Of a stretch of 64,000 nucleotides of DNA, positions 27,861 to 38,592 are shown one piece after another. Position 1 is the first letter of the stretch. Each line of letters starts with the position of its first letter. The notes beneath the pieces are model-generated. The model had not been told where the DNA came from, ran no database searches, and saw only the letters and a list, made by a program, of their open reading frames with translations. The position numbers were made by a program, and so were the translations under genes. The DNA is taken from positions 806,001 through 870,000 of the forward strand of contig JAUPSS010000008.1 of the NCBI GenBank assembly GCA_040285825.1, given 5' to 3'. Source of the stretch: Eukaryota sp. TZLM1-RC (lineage: Eukaryota; Metamonada: BaSk clade).

Positions 27861-29740
27861 TTCTGCATTTTTTTATTTGTTTAATGGAAAAAAGTCGGAC
27901 TTAATTTTTGACACCTTTACCCTTGAATCTTCTTCTGGTGTGAAACAAGGTGACCCTCTTGGCCCTTTTTTATTTGGCTATTTATAATATTATTGAGATG
28001 ACCCAAAAAGAATATTCTGAATTGCGTATTGTTGCTTATATGGATGAAATTTCTATTATCGGTTTTCTTGAAAGCATTTGTAGGGTTTCTGAAGGCATTG
28101 CAGCGAAATACAAACAAAACGGATTAGCTTTGAATCCATCTAAATTTCTCTTGATTGATAGAAAAACAATCTTTAATGATTGATGGTGTTCAGCTTCCTA
28201 GTATTAATGATGACCAACAAGCGTTCAATTTTCTTGGATGTTGGCTTGGTAATTTGGATGAAATTTATTCCCAGTTAAACAATTTATTGGAGAAATTTGA
28301 CAAGGTTCTTAGTTTTACTGCTGAAAGTGACATTGAAAAATACATCAAATTTTTTATTTTGAAAGTTTGATATTCTAAAAACTTCACTCATATTGTAAGG
28401 TCAACGCCCCTTCCTTATATTTCAATCTTTGCAAACCTTTCAACAAACTTCTGGTTAAATTTTTTTCTTTATTAGAAGTAAATGCATCTTTGATACGAAG
28501 TCTTTTATTTTGTTCTGCTGCTTTGGGTGAAATAGGTTTCACTAAATCTGTCATTTTTGTGTTAAGCAGATTTTTTGGGAGGTGGTAAAAAAATTTTGTT
28601 TTGAACTTCTCCAAAGGTTTCCTTATGACGTTCATCTGATCCATGGTGAATTAAATTTTTTATTTAAATCAACATCAATTTTAATTAGACCATTTGCCCA
28701 ATGATTTCTGGATTCAGTGTTTTCCTCAGAATGTTCAAGAAGTTCCCAACCGATCATTTTCAAATTTACGTTTTAGCCTGAAAAAGCTTCAGCACCATCT
28801 GGTGAAATTATATGGATGCTTGGTTTATAGAGTAAGATTTGGCTTGGAGAAATCTGAAAATCCCGCTTTCGGAAATGTTTTAAAGGAAATTCATAATAGT
28901 TCTGCTGCTGTAGTAGTTACTCAAATTCACTCTGTTTATAAACTTTTGTTAGAAAACAATGAATGGCCTTTAAACATGCATTTTCGTTGTTTTCTATGGC
29001 CAAACAATTTGCCCAATCATTCAATATGTAATAGTGGTAAACCTCTTTTGTTTTCTCATCTTTTGAACTGTAGAAATTTTATTACATTTAGAAGTAAAAT
29101 ACATAATTATGTCAGGGACCAAATTTATGTAATGTGTAAATCATATCGAGTAGATTCCTTTTTAGAGCCTTGGTTATCAAAATTAATTCTGGTTGACCCC
29201 AATATTGATAGTATTCGTTACAAAAGAGCTTCTATGGATCTGACAAGAGGTGATTTGTTTGTTCCCGGCTTAAATGGTAGTTTTACTATTTTAGACACCA
29301 TGTCCATAGACCCTTGAAATTCTTCTAACGAACATTTCATTAACTCAGATGTCAATAATGCTCTTCCTACTGGCGAAAAATACAAAATTGCTAAATATGC
29401 GAAACCTGTTTCTTCTGTCAATGAAAATTCTCATGTCCAATATAATTTATGTCTCTTGGCTTTTTCCTTGCTTGGATCTCTAGGTAAGGCTGCTATGGCT
29501 TTCCTCGAGGACTTTGATGTAGTTGTAAAGAAAAGAACTGGAAGAATTTTTAATCGTGTTTACTGGCAAAGCAGGATTGTATTTTCCATCCTTAAGGCAA
29601 GGGTGAAATTAATTTCTGATTCACTCTCTTCTTTTGGTAATTTTTCTGAATCTTTTGTCATTATTTGTTTTGATGTAGGGGAATCAGGTTTTGAGGATGT
29701 AGAGCTTTAGTTTTGTATTTGATTATTTTATTCTTTATTA
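27861..29740 (+). mobile_element. LINE L2 copy c, 3' part (RT core and C-terminal domain)
   Basis: Longest L2 copy. Directly after the L3 insertion the frame continues FYLFNGKKSDLIFDTF, then GVKQGDPLGPFLFGYL (RT motif B), RIVAYMDEISIIG (motif C, YMDE in place of YADD) and NGLALNPSKFLLI. FNFLGCWLGNLDEI and NASLIRSLLFCSAALGEIG-type thumb sequence follow. From 28694 comes the C-terminal domain with WPLNMHFRCFLWPNNLPNHSIC, HLLNCRNFITFRSKIHN, FVPGLNGSFTILDTMSIDP and VYWQSRIVFSILKA. Stops occur at 27985, 28181, 28368 and 29315, among others, so it is inactive. No upstream endonuclease domain was seen. Confidence 0.8.
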
Positions 29741-30069
29741 GATAAATACACAAAAAGTATAAAATTTTTATACATAAGTTTCTTGAGGTTCTTCTGAAAT
29801 GATCAATTGTTCAGACGTCTTTAGATGCATCATGAAACCAAGTCTTAAACATACAACAGTGTCAAATCATGTTAGAGCTGAGTAAATTCGCATCCAGTCA
29901 GCTTCTAACATCAATGACTATTAGAATTGGAAATTAATAAAACATGACATATATGAAACATTCCTTCTTCAACTACATTTCTGATTCCTTAGGTTGGTGG
30001 ATTTAAATGTAACTTTTTTTAACCAGTGGTTTTAATTTTAAAATTATAAAGTAATTATCACTATTTACA
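29741..30069. other. Intergenic, nothing recognised
   Basis: About 330 bp between the end of LINE L2 and the stop codon of the IPT-repeat gene. AT-rich, stops in all frames; probably 3' flank of the latter. Confidence 0.6.
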
Positions 30070-33000
30070 CTAACTTTCAACAACTTCTCGAGGCTTTGCA
30101 CTCCTACTTCTAACATACTTGACCAGACCAATAACCACAGAAAGACTAACAACAACTATAATAACCCAAAACCAGAAACCAATACGCGAAGGAGAGAACA
30201 CAAAAAAAGTTTCTTGACCACCGATAATAAGGGTTAATTCCCCACTCTCAAAGGCACTACTGACTTCACAAGAAATCTCAGCATGGGGTGATGGCATCTT
30301 GACATTTCTACATTCTCTATCATTGATACGAACCAGGTCAACATGGCTAATGTCTGGACCAAAATCATCCCCTTTGATTAAAAACTTGGTGAGATCAGAA
30401 TCTTCATCAACGAAAACATCTAGTTTAGCTACTTTTGGTGGCTTATAATTAAAGGTAAAAAGCTCTGAAGAAAAAGAATTCACAAGTACCTGCACTCCAA
30501 TACCCTTTCCACTACCTTCATCTACCTTTAGTGTAAACAATGTGTTTGAAACAAAGGCAAAATCAGGAGCGCTGAAAAACTGATTACCAAAGGAAATTTG
30601 TAGTATAGAAGATTTGTCAAAGTTACCCCCTTCTACCGCAATTTCACCGCCTCGAGTTGAAGGTGATTCCACAGATTTGATGAAAGGTCCATCATAATTA
30701 ACATTGTAAGGATCAGCATCAATACCACAATAGCTAAGTACAAGACCACTATCCCCCTCAAAGGGAGGAACTACCAGTTTAAGAGTTCTACTGGACGATT
30801 CAAGAATTTCAACCGATTTCTTTCCAATTTTGGCCGATATTTGACCTGTCCATTTTGAGCTTCCAAACATTCCAGTGACTGAAACAATTGTTTCCTTGCT
30901 GAACGATGGAGAAGGAGCTAAACTAGAGATAAAAAGAGGAGAAAGGGTGAAGGGAATCAGGTCAGAAGCAACTCCATCACCAAAGAATTGAAGCACGTGA
31001 TCATTTTGGGCCGATTCACAATCAATGATATCATCACTTAAGTTACATTCAATTCTAGTATCAGATAGCAGTTCACAATCCCATCGACCAACAGAGCGAG
31101 AGTTAACCAAGATATACCAATCGTTTGATAGTAAATTGACTCCTCTAATAGTGAAAGGTTCACCAATAAAGATGCGTTCCGATAAAGATTCAATAAATGG
31201 AGCTGTATAAAGAAATTCACTTTCAAAGATGGGCAATTCGTTGAGTAATAGCACAACTGGTAATTTTGTTGAATATTGACGTTCTGGAATCTCGAAAACA
31301 ACATTATCATTTGTCGAGAGGTCATAATCAATGTCTACAGTGTCTTGCCCAACCACGACTTCTACGTGACCGAGTGAGAAAATGTCTATTCTAGCACTGA
31401 TTGAACCTTTAGAACCACCGTTGATAGATATTGTTTCTGGTAAAGTTAGCAAAAAACGTGAGTCCACATTCTTAACTGACTCGATTGTAATAAATTCAGA
31501 TTGATTAGCTATTTTGATTGAAAGCTCAGAACTTCCAGTAAAAAAGACATCAGAGGCGAATTGAGCAGTAATTACTGAAAAATTGAATACTGTGAATGCT
31601 TCAGGTGCATAATCATTAATGGTAAGTTCAATTTCAGATTCCCTATTTCCAAGATTGTTTCCTCTTAATATAACTAAATTGTTGAAAAATAACAGTTCTG
31701 GAATCGAATCTAGTTCAAAAGGGTCATATCTAAGTAGGAAATTGTTGGAAAAAACGTCACCAAAAAAGATTTGAATGAATACTTGGCCAATACCTTCTTT
31801 TAAAGTAAACAAAGCATGGTCCTCTTCCCAATAATCAACTTCAATCACATGGTCATCAATCAAAATCAAAGGATCAGGAATTTTGGAGCAATTGAAAGCT
31901 TCACAATTCGGTAGGTTCTTTGCATTTAGTTCAACAGATACGCCACCAATAGTAGGAAATCCCTCGGTAGAAACAATAGCTTTAATCAAAGGTATGTCAT
32001 AATCAAAAGAAAAAGGAAGACCAATGACACCATCGACAATAGGTAAAATATTACCAAAACCGAAACCAACCGGAAGTATAAATTCGTGATTACCTGTTGA
32101 TTCAACAATGATTGAATCAATTTGATTACTCCTATCCTTTGAAAAAAAGGTATCAATTTGAAACGAAACATTACAACCAAGCTCCTTCCCTAAATCTCTT
32201 CCAAAAACAACAACAGAAACCCCACCATTTAAGGGAAAGCCATCTTGTGAGTGTATTCTGGAAATATTGGCTTCTTGGTAATTGGAATAAAAGTAAAAAT
32301 TCTCGTTTTCGTAAAACAGAGAGATCTTAAAAGATCCACAACCAGGTGTTGATTCGAATGAAATTTTGGAATTTTGGGTGGGGGAAGCCCTCACTGGAAT
32401 AGAATTAATAGTGAGAGTGAATGAATTGGATAAATCTATCTGAAAAACCTCCAAAAAACACAACGAACTGGTTCTAGTCGAGGGTTTCTTAGTTCTTGTA
32501 TTACATTCAAGATCAATGATAAAAGGTGAAATTTTCACAGATTTAGTAGAAGTGAGATCATCTACTGTAACGACAAGTTCCGACGTGTCAAGAAATCGGA
32601 TACTATCATTTTTGATTGATTGTAAAAGTCCAACACACTGAATTGTGTTGTGGTTTTTTAATACTTCGACCATTGGACAATCAAATGGACCCAGGCGAAC
32701 AGAGATCAAGGAGGGATCAATTCCAAAATTTGCCCCTTGTATGACAAGCTCGTTAGTAACAGCAACATCCATCTCTGGATGAATAATCACAGGAGGGTCA
32801 TAAGAAAGCATCATTGTGTAATTGAAGAATTCAGTGAAAAGTTCTACTGTACAATACCCAGTTCCTGCAGGTAAATTAAAGGAAACAGTAGAAACATTGA
32901 GTTGAAAGGAGTTGACAATTGAATCGTTGACTGATAAACTGATTGATTGATTAAGTGGTCCAAAACCTGTTGAAACTATCAGAACTTCAACACCCCCACT

Positions 33001-34956
33001 TGTCGAAAATTTTCCACTTGTTGAGACCAGCTTTTCAATTTTTGGTTCACTAGGAGTAAGTTGCCAAATATTAGATTCTTGACCGTCAACAACAACAGAC
33101 AGATTGACATCACGAAAAGAGCTCAATTCAGGTGTCAGACACCTCAACTCATCATCATCGACATAATCACAATCAATCACTTGCTGGTCTAATAAAACTT
33201 TGACAAGGCTGAGCTCGGTACCAAAATTTCTGCCTTTCATGACTACTAAATCACCTCCTCTTAAATACATCCCTTTTGGTGTAGAGACATTCAAAATTTC
33301 AGGAGAATCATATAAAAACTTAACACTGTCACTCCTTCCACCACTCCATTCAATCCACACTTCCTGTTCTCCAACACCTGGTGGAAGTTCAACTGTCAAT
33401 GCAGAACTGGAAAAAGAAGAAGGCGAAAGGGGTAGAGAACGATGCGAAAAGTGAATGGTGGGAGACAAACTTTGTAAAGAACTGAGGGCAATACCTCTAA
33501 TTGAAACAACAGACCCCCCAACTGTAGAGAAATTTCCCTCAATTTTGTAAATTGATGGAGCAAAGGATACCAAGTAATTTTCACTACGGACGCCAGAAAC
33601 AAAAACTGCCACGTAAGCACGTGATGTCAAATCCAAATAAGGCAAGTTGTGACAAGTGATTGAGTAATGATTGGTGTTGATAGAGACAGACTGGCAACGA
33701 TTAGACCCAAAGAAAATAGAGATCAAAGAGCTGTTCGTGCCAAAATTTTCACCTGTAAGGATAATTTCTGACGAATATTTCAGTGGTTCGTCAATAACTA
33801 ATTTAGGTTTGTCATAATCAAAATATAAAAAGTTGTTACTAGACAAACCCCCTATAACCACTAATAATTCACAACTCCCTTCCCCAGGAGGCAACTCAGT
33901 AGTAATCAGATGGCTCGATTCGACTGTAGAGGGGCAATAATGTCCACAAATGTAAACGTCAGCTTCTGCTTGATTTCCGTAGAATTCTGAACCTTCTATT
34001 TGAATTCTGACTCCTCCAGCTGTTGGAAATTCAGACGATATGACCTCCTCTAAAACAGGGGAGTTGAAGTGATGAGAGATGGTGTTTGAGAAAGTAAAAT
34101 TACCAACCTTCAAACCAACCTTGAATTGCCCAAAACCAGAAGGTAAATGTGCTGTTATGAGTGAGTCAGATTCAATGACACCCTCTACGTCTAATGTAGA
34201 CCCAAGGTTATCCAACTCAAACGTCACCAATGAAACCATCACGTCATCAAAACTTGTTTCGAACCCAAACCCTATGATTCCAATCCTTACTCCACCACTT
34301 GTTGGAAAGCCTTCGCCATCAACATCACGGACGTCAAACAAAGAAGGGAGAACGTCAACATGTAAGGATCCTTCCTGGCGCTGTGTGGCAACGGAAATTG
34401 AGAGTGATGGAGGAGAGGGAATTCCGTGAAGAATAGCAGTATTGGTTATTTCAAAGGAATCACATTTGATTGAACGGTGGTCAGTCAAAATGGTGATTTT
34501 TGAGCACTTGAATTGACCAATTGAGACCTGAATAAACTTTGATTCAGTGTAAAAATTTCGTCCATTAATCGCGAATGAGCTCGTCATGTCAATCACATCG
34601 GTTGACAAGGAAGAAATCACTGGCCGATCATAATCAATTGTGAACAACTGATCATTCATAACTCCATCAGCTGTAACATGCACAGCATGACCAGTGCCGA
34701 CACCAGAGGGAAGAATGCAAGAAATCCAAGTAGAATTATGCTGTCGAACAGATGGACAAGGGCGTTGAGAAATGAGAACAGAAATCGAAGAAGTCGAAGG
34801 AACATTAGAAACCTGGATGAAGATACGAGAGTTGCCACTTGTTGGCCTAGGTCCCTCTATCTTGTGAATAACAGGAAATAGACTATACGTATGAAGGGGA
34901 TCAACAGAAGTGACAACTACTACTGAGACCAGGACATACAACAACCAATGGAGCAT
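30070..34956 (-). CDS. Giant IPT/TIG-repeat type I membrane protein, 1628 aa
   Basis: Predicted cell-surface protein. From ATG 34956 there is a signal peptide (LHWLLYVLVSVVVVTSV), then a long extracellular region of about 14-16 IPT/TIG immunoglobulin-like repeats. These are recognised by recurrent FPTSGGVRIGI / FPTAGGVRIQIEGSEF / FSTVGGSVVSIRG / FPLNGGVSVVVFG starts and P-x-x-G-x-G endings (LPSGVGTGH, LPPGEG, VPPFEG). Many sequons (N-x-S/T) lie in between. Near the end a single transmembrane helix WVIIVVVSLSVVIGLVKYV is followed by a ~15-residue basic tail. IPT arrays occur in plexins, Met/Ron and large surface proteins of several protists. The role here, perhaps adhesion, is inference. Uninterrupted by introns. 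Confidence 0.85.
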   Translation of the reverse strand: MLHWLLYVLVSVVVVTSVDPLHTYSLFPVIHKIEGPRPTSGNSRIFIQVSNVPSTSSISVLISQRPCPSVRQHNSTWISCILPSGVGTGHAVHVTADGVMNDQLFTIDYDRPVISSLSTDVIDMTSSFAINGRNFYTESKFIQVSIGQFKCSKITILTDHRSIKCDSFEITNTAILHGIPSPPSLSISVATQRQEGSLHVDVLPSLFDVRDVDGEGFPTSGGVRIGIIGFGFETSFDDVMVSLVTFELDNLGSTLDVEGVIESDSLITAHLPSGFGQFKVGLKVGNFTFSNTISHHFNSPVLEEVISSEFPTAGGVRIQIEGSEFYGNQAEADVYICGHYCPSTVESSHLITTELPPGEGSCELLVVIGGLSSNNFLYFDYDKPKLVIDEPLKYSSEIILTGENFGTNSSLISIFFGSNRCQSVSINTNHYSITCHNLPYLDLTSRAYVAVFVSGVRSENYLVSFAPSIYKIEGNFSTVGGSVVSIRGIALSSLQSLSPTIHFSHRSLPLSPSSFSSSALTVELPPGVGEQEVWIEWSGGRSDSVKFLYDSPEILNVSTPKGMYLRGGDLVVMKGRNFGTELSLVKVLLDQQVIDCDYVDDDELRCLTPELSSFRDVNLSVVVDGQESNIWQLTPSEPKIEKLVSTSGKFSTSGGVEVLIVSTGFGPLNQSISLSVNDSIVNSFQLNVSTVSFNLPAGTGYCTVELFTEFFNYTMMLSYDPPVIIHPEMDVAVTNELVIQGANFGIDPSLISVRLGPFDCPMVEVLKNHNTIQCVGLLQSIKNDSIRFLDTSELVVTVDDLTSTKSVKISPFIIDLECNTRTKKPSTRTSSLCFLEVFQIDLSNSFTLTINSIPVRASPTQNSKISFESTPGCGSFKISLFYENENFYFYSNYQEANISRIHSQDGFPLNGGVSVVVFGRDLGKELGCNVSFQIDTFFSKDRSNQIDSIIVESTGNHEFILPVGFGFGNILPIVDGVIGLPFSFDYDIPLIKAIVSTEGFPTIGGVSVELNAKNLPNCEAFNCSKIPDPLILIDDHVIEVDYWEEDHALFTLKEGIGQVFIQIFFGDVFSNNFLLRYDPFELDSIPELLFFNNLVILRGNNLGNRESEIELTINDYAPEAFTVFNFSVITAQFASDVFFTGSSELSIKIANQSEFITIESVKNVDSRFLLTLPETISINGGSKGSISARIDIFSLGHVEVVVGQDTVDIDYDLSTNDNVVFEIPERQYSTKLPVVLLLNELPIFESEFLYTAPFIESLSERIFIGEPFTIRGVNLLSNDWYILVNSRSVGRWDCELLSDTRIECNLSDDIIDCESAQNDHVLQFFGDGVASDLIPFTLSPLFISSLAPSPSFSKETIVSVTGMFGSSKWTGQISAKIGKKSVEILESSSRTLKLVVPPFEGDSGLVLSYCGIDADPYNVNYDGPFIKSVESPSTRGGEIAVEGGNFDKSSILQISFGNQFFSAPDFAFVSNTLFTLKVDEGSGKGIGVQVLVNSFSSELFTFNYKPPKVAKLDVFVDEDSDLTKFLIKGDDFGPDISHVDLVRINDRECRNVKMPSPHAEISCEVSSAFESGELTLIIGGQETFFVFSPSRIGFWFWVIIVVVSLSVVIGLVKYVRSRSAKPREVVES

Positions 34957-35844
34957 CGTTGCAAGAAAATGATGCAAGACAAACGAGTACCTCCTTCACA
35001 GATATCTATATACAAAAAATGAGATATCATAATGGTTACAGTATTTGTTAATAAGAGCTTATGTGCACAAAGAATTGTTCAAGAGCGATGAAGACTGTGT
35101 TTATGGTGACGTAGAAATAATTCAAAGCAAAGGCATCTGAATGCAGAGCTTCAGACCACAGACATGTGGGTCCGAGCCACAGGTACAGTGGAGAGACCCT
35201 AACCCTGACCCCCAATTACCACAAAAATGGTTTAATGACTCCCATAATGCCACTGGGAATGCACAGGCATATCAGTCATTCTGGTGAACATCAAATCTTT
35301 ATTGTAATATTTGTGCTTAATTTGTAAAGGTTGGTTACTGGAAAGGTTTTAAACCAAAATACCATGAATACAAACACAAATACATGAAGAACAAGGATCA
35401 AATAAATACAGCATTTGTATTGAACAGTTGTGTTGTGCCATGCCTATTGAAAAGAGGAAAGCATTCCCCCCCATATGTTCTGCTGAAAAAAGACTTATTA
35501 AAGAGTTTATTGAAACCAAAACGGATACTACTACTTTCTAAGCACAAGCTACCATGATTACGAGATGGTTGTCAAAGGACGTAGTAATCCACAATGCTTG
35601 TGGCAAATTCTATAAGAAGCAAGGCAGCATGGGAAGAAGCTTGTGAAATGTATTTATTTATAGAATTTGGTTTGTTTTAACACCCGAGGTCTTTGAACCA
35701 CACTGAGTACACCAGAGAAAATTTAACATGGTTTCTTCTGCTATAGTGATGTTTAAAACAGTGAATGATGACAGTAATAAATAATCAAAAAGAGTTTAAA
35801 TAAATCAAATTATCAAAAAATAAACTAGATGCAAAAAACAAAAA
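34957..35844. other. Intergenic region, possible transposase trace
   Basis: About 890 bp. From 35441 a plus-strand frame (one shift, one stop) reads MPIEKRKAF, SAEKRLIKEFIETKTDTTTF, TMITRWLSKDVVIHNACGKF, which has the feel of a helix-turn-helix transposase N-terminus but is too short to assign. The rest shows nothing. It probably includes the IPT gene promoter at the left. Confidence 0.35.
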
Positions 35845-36609
35845 CTATTTGAAATCAGGAAATCTACATTGCACATCATCAGGTCTAAAGGTGTAAAACA
35901 AGTACTCCTCCTCCCGTTGTCCTGTATTAAATTCTCCAAAGCAATAGTCAGGTGGAGGATTTACTTTACATGACCACCCATTATCTTCCACCAAATCAAT
36001 AAAGTTGGAAACACCATCCCGATCAGTGGACAGAACTTCATAAAAAGCAGAATGTGGATGAGCATAAAGTGTCAGAGTTTTCATTAAATCATTAATAAAC
36101 AAATTGGAATAGGTTAGCTCTGAGCCGATGATGATATCACACTTGGGAACTGTCGAATCTAAAGGGGTGGTCCAATCAAGTTTTTGAGCGAAACAGCGTT
36201 CTTTTATATTATGGTTACCCCTCACCTTTGGCGGTATGTCAACTGAATCAGAAGATAGAACATCTGAATTAAGTTGCACGTTATAGTTGATATTATCAAT
36301 AACACTGTCAATGTAATCGGTGATGTAAACTTTGTTAGCGAAGCGGGCACATGTCAAGCCACAAGAACCTACACCAGCTCCTAATTCTAAAACATCTTGA
36401 CCTGAAAAGATGTCTGAGTTGTGGTATATCCATCTAGAGAAGAGAATAGCAGCATCCCACAAGGCACAACCAAACCCTCCATCTACAATTGAAAGTTCTC
36501 TTATGTAGATTTCGTCATCAAAAAGTCTGTCTTTCTTATTATAGTTTCCAAAACCAATAGTTTTCCGACGGTATTTACCCTTTCCAAAAGCGTGTTGCCA
36601 ATCGATCAT
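35845..36609 (-). CDS. METTL21/FAM86-type protein lysine methyltransferase
   Basis: Class I SAM-dependent methyltransferase of the protein-lysine family (methyltransferase group 16). 254 aa, single exon. SAM motif I is VLELGAGVGSCGL at residues 73-85, preceded by the family's G-x-x-LWDAA (GCALWDAAILFSRWI, 48-61). Motif II is VYITDYIDSVIDNINYN. The motif IV neighbourhood is CDIIIGSELTYSNLFINDL, equivalent to the (D/E)xxY signature that distinguishes these from small-molecule methyltransferases. Substrate cannot be told. It diverges from NOG1 with 104 bp between start codons, sharing a promoter with a ribosome-assembly gene. Confidence 0.8.
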   Translation of the reverse strand: MIDWQHAFGKGKYRRKTIGFGNYNKKDRLFDDEIYIRELSIVDGGFGCALWDAAILFSRWIYHNSDIFSGQDVLELGAGVGSCGLTCARFANKVYITDYIDSVIDNINYNVQLNSDVLSSDSVDIPPKVRGNHNIKERCFAQKLDWTTPLDSTVPKCDIIIGSELTYSNLFINDLMKTLTLYAHPHSAFYEVLSTDRDGVSNFIDLVEDNGWSCKVNPPPDYCFGEFNTGQREEEYLFYTFRPDDVQCRFPDFK

Positions 36610-36713
36610 GAGATGAGATACTGTGACTGTTAAGTTGAAGGTTTTAAGTTGAGAAACTTTTAACTATTGAAAATGAATGGATTCCGTTAAACTATTTTTT
36701 CACCCATATTGAG

Positions 36714-38435
36714 ATGTATGACTGGAAGAACATTACCTCTGTGCCCTCTGGGTCTGAATTCATTGATGCAGTTCTACGTAAGACTATCAGAGGAACTCCT
36801 ACAGTGATACACAAGAGTTACCCCATTGCACGTATCAGACAGTTTTATATGCGCAAGGTCCGCTTTACTGCACAGAACTTTTTTGATAGAATCTCCCTTA
36901 TTCTGGAACAGTTTCCAAAAATAGAAGAAGTCCATCCATTCTATGCCGATCTTCTAAATATCCTTTATGACAAGGATCACTACAAAATCGCTCTCGGACA
37001 GCTCAACACTTGTCGCCACATTATTGACAACCTCGCAAAGGACTATGTTCGCTTCCTCAAGTATGGAGACTCTCTTTACCGATGCAAACAACTTAAGATC
37101 GCTGCTCTCGGTCGCATGTGTACTACCCTCAAGAAACGCTCTGATTCACTTGCCTTCCTTGAACGTATCCGGCAGCACATGTCTCGTCTACCCTCAATTG
37201 ACCCCAACACTCGTACTCTCATCCTCTGTGGATACCCAAATGTTGGTAAGTCAAGCTTTATGAACAAAGTCACCAACGCAAATGTAGAGGTCCAACCCTT
37301 TGCTTTTACCACAAAGTCTTTGTTTACTGGTCACTTTGATTACCAGTACCTCCGCTTCCAAGTCATTGATACCCCTGGAATTCTAGATCATCCCCTTGAA
37401 GACAGGAACACTATTGAGATGCAGGCTATTACCGCTTTGGCTCATCTTCGGGCAGCAATTCTTTACTTGGTTGACGTCTCTGAACAATGTGGAAGGTCCA
37501 TTAGCGAGCAGGTTGCTCTTTTCCATTCAATTAAACCTCTATTTACAAATAAGCCAGTCATTGTTGTTTTAAATAAGATTGACATTATCAAACCTGAAAA
37601 TCTTAGTGATGAACAACGTTCTGATTTAGAATCTCTGTCCCTTCCTGGAGTGGATGTCATCCACACTTCAACTGTAACTGATGATGGTATTCTTACTGTG
37701 AAGGAAACTTCTTGTAACCGACTTATTGATATGAGAGCTGATATAAAGGTTGCTTCTAAGAAATTCGACAGATTTGCAAACAGAATCCACGTGGCAGTTC
37801 CTGAACCAAGGGATGACGTTGTGAGAGCCCCCTGTATACCCGAAAGAGTGACGAAGGGTCTTCCCAAGGCTGTAAAGGAAACCCAAAAGGAGATTCAAAT
37901 CAAATCTGGTGGGACCGGTCTCTATGCTATGGATCATAGAGAACATTACGACTTGGAACAAGATGACTGGAAGTATGATGCAGTTCCAGAAATTCTAAGT
38001 GGAAAGAACATTGCTGATTACTTTGATCAAGATATTGCTGAGAAACTTGCTCAGCTGGAAGCAGAGGAAGACGAACGACTTAAAAACTTTGATGATTCAG
38101 AACTTGTTAGATTTGAGGAGGATCCTGTTAATGAGGGTAGTATTTATCCAAAAGAAACAGATCTTTCCAAGAAAAGAAAGAGAAGAGTTGATAATGAATT
38201 TGATAGTAAAAAGATGAGAGAGGAAGAGCAGAGTGAGGAGGAAAGTGAAGTAGATGAACAAGAAGTGTTAAAGATTGAAACAGAAAAGCAAAAGATTAAG
38301 AAAATTAAAAAGAAGACTCAAGCTAAAATGTTCCAAAAAGGTAAGTTCGGAGAGGCAGATAGACATGTTTATGATCTCAAGCCTAAGCATTTGTATTCTG
38401 GTAGAAGGGGAATCGGATCTAACGATAGAAGGTAG
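36714..38435 (+). CDS. NOG1: NOG1 (GTPBP4) nucleolar GTPase
   Basis: Essential GTPase of the Obg/TRAFAC class that binds pre-60S particles in the nucleolus. 573 aa, a little shorter than yeast (about 647). The N-terminal helical bundle (residues 1-165) begins YDWKNITSVPSGSEFIDAVL, and KVRFTAQNF is conserved. G1 is GYPNVGKS 173-180, G2 region FTTKSLFTGH, G3 DTPG 219-222 and G4 NKID 287-290. The NOGCT-type segment VPEILSGKNIADYFDQDIAEKLAQLEAEE follows (pieces only). A highly charged Lys/Glu tail with RKRRVDNEF and KKIKKKTQAK gives nucleolar localisation. Uninterrupted. It converges with the 471-aa gene at its 3' side. Confidence 0.96.
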   Translation: MYDWKNITSVPSGSEFIDAVLRKTIRGTPTVIHKSYPIARIRQFYMRKVRFTAQNFFDRISLILEQFPKIEEVHPFYADLLNILYDKDHYKIALGQLNTCRHIIDNLAKDYVRFLKYGDSLYRCKQLKIAALGRMCTTLKKRSDSLAFLERIRQHMSRLPSIDPNTRTLILCGYPNVGKSSFMNKVTNANVEVQPFAFTTKSLFTGHFDYQYLRFQVIDTPGILDHPLEDRNTIEMQAITALAHLRAAILYLVDVSEQCGRSISEQVALFHSIKPLFTNKPVIVVLNKIDIIKPENLSDEQRSDLESLSLPGVDVIHTSTVTDDGILTVKETSCNRLIDMRADIKVASKKFDRFANRIHVAVPEPRDDVVRAPCIPERVTKGLPKAVKETQKEIQIKSGGTGLYAMDHREHYDLEQDDWKYDAVPEILSGKNIADYFDQDIAEKLAQLEAEEDERLKNFDDSELVRFEEDPVNEGSIYPKETDLSKKRKRRVDNEFDSKKMREEEQSEEESEVDEQEVLKIETEKQKIKKIKKKTQAKMFQKGKFGEADRHVYDLKPKHLYSGRRGIGSNDRR

Positions 38436-38592
38436 GTTTAGTTTTATTAGTATTTTTTTTAGTTTTTTAATTCATTAAATAGATATTAATCGTTGAAAAT
38501 TTAATCTTTTTATTGTAAGGAAATGACTAAAACACTATTAAAATACTATTTTCAAATTATTAATCTATTATTTTACAAAACTAATATACAAA

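Noticed and set aside
28384-28644. 86-codon minus-strand frame
   Set aside because: The plus strand encodes the LINE segment NASLIRSLLFCSAALGEIG, consistent with the flanking RT and C-terminal parts; the minus frame is its shadow.
34079-34429. 116-codon plus-strand frame and other long frames within 30-35 kb
   Set aside because: Shadows of the IPT-repeat gene on the other strand.
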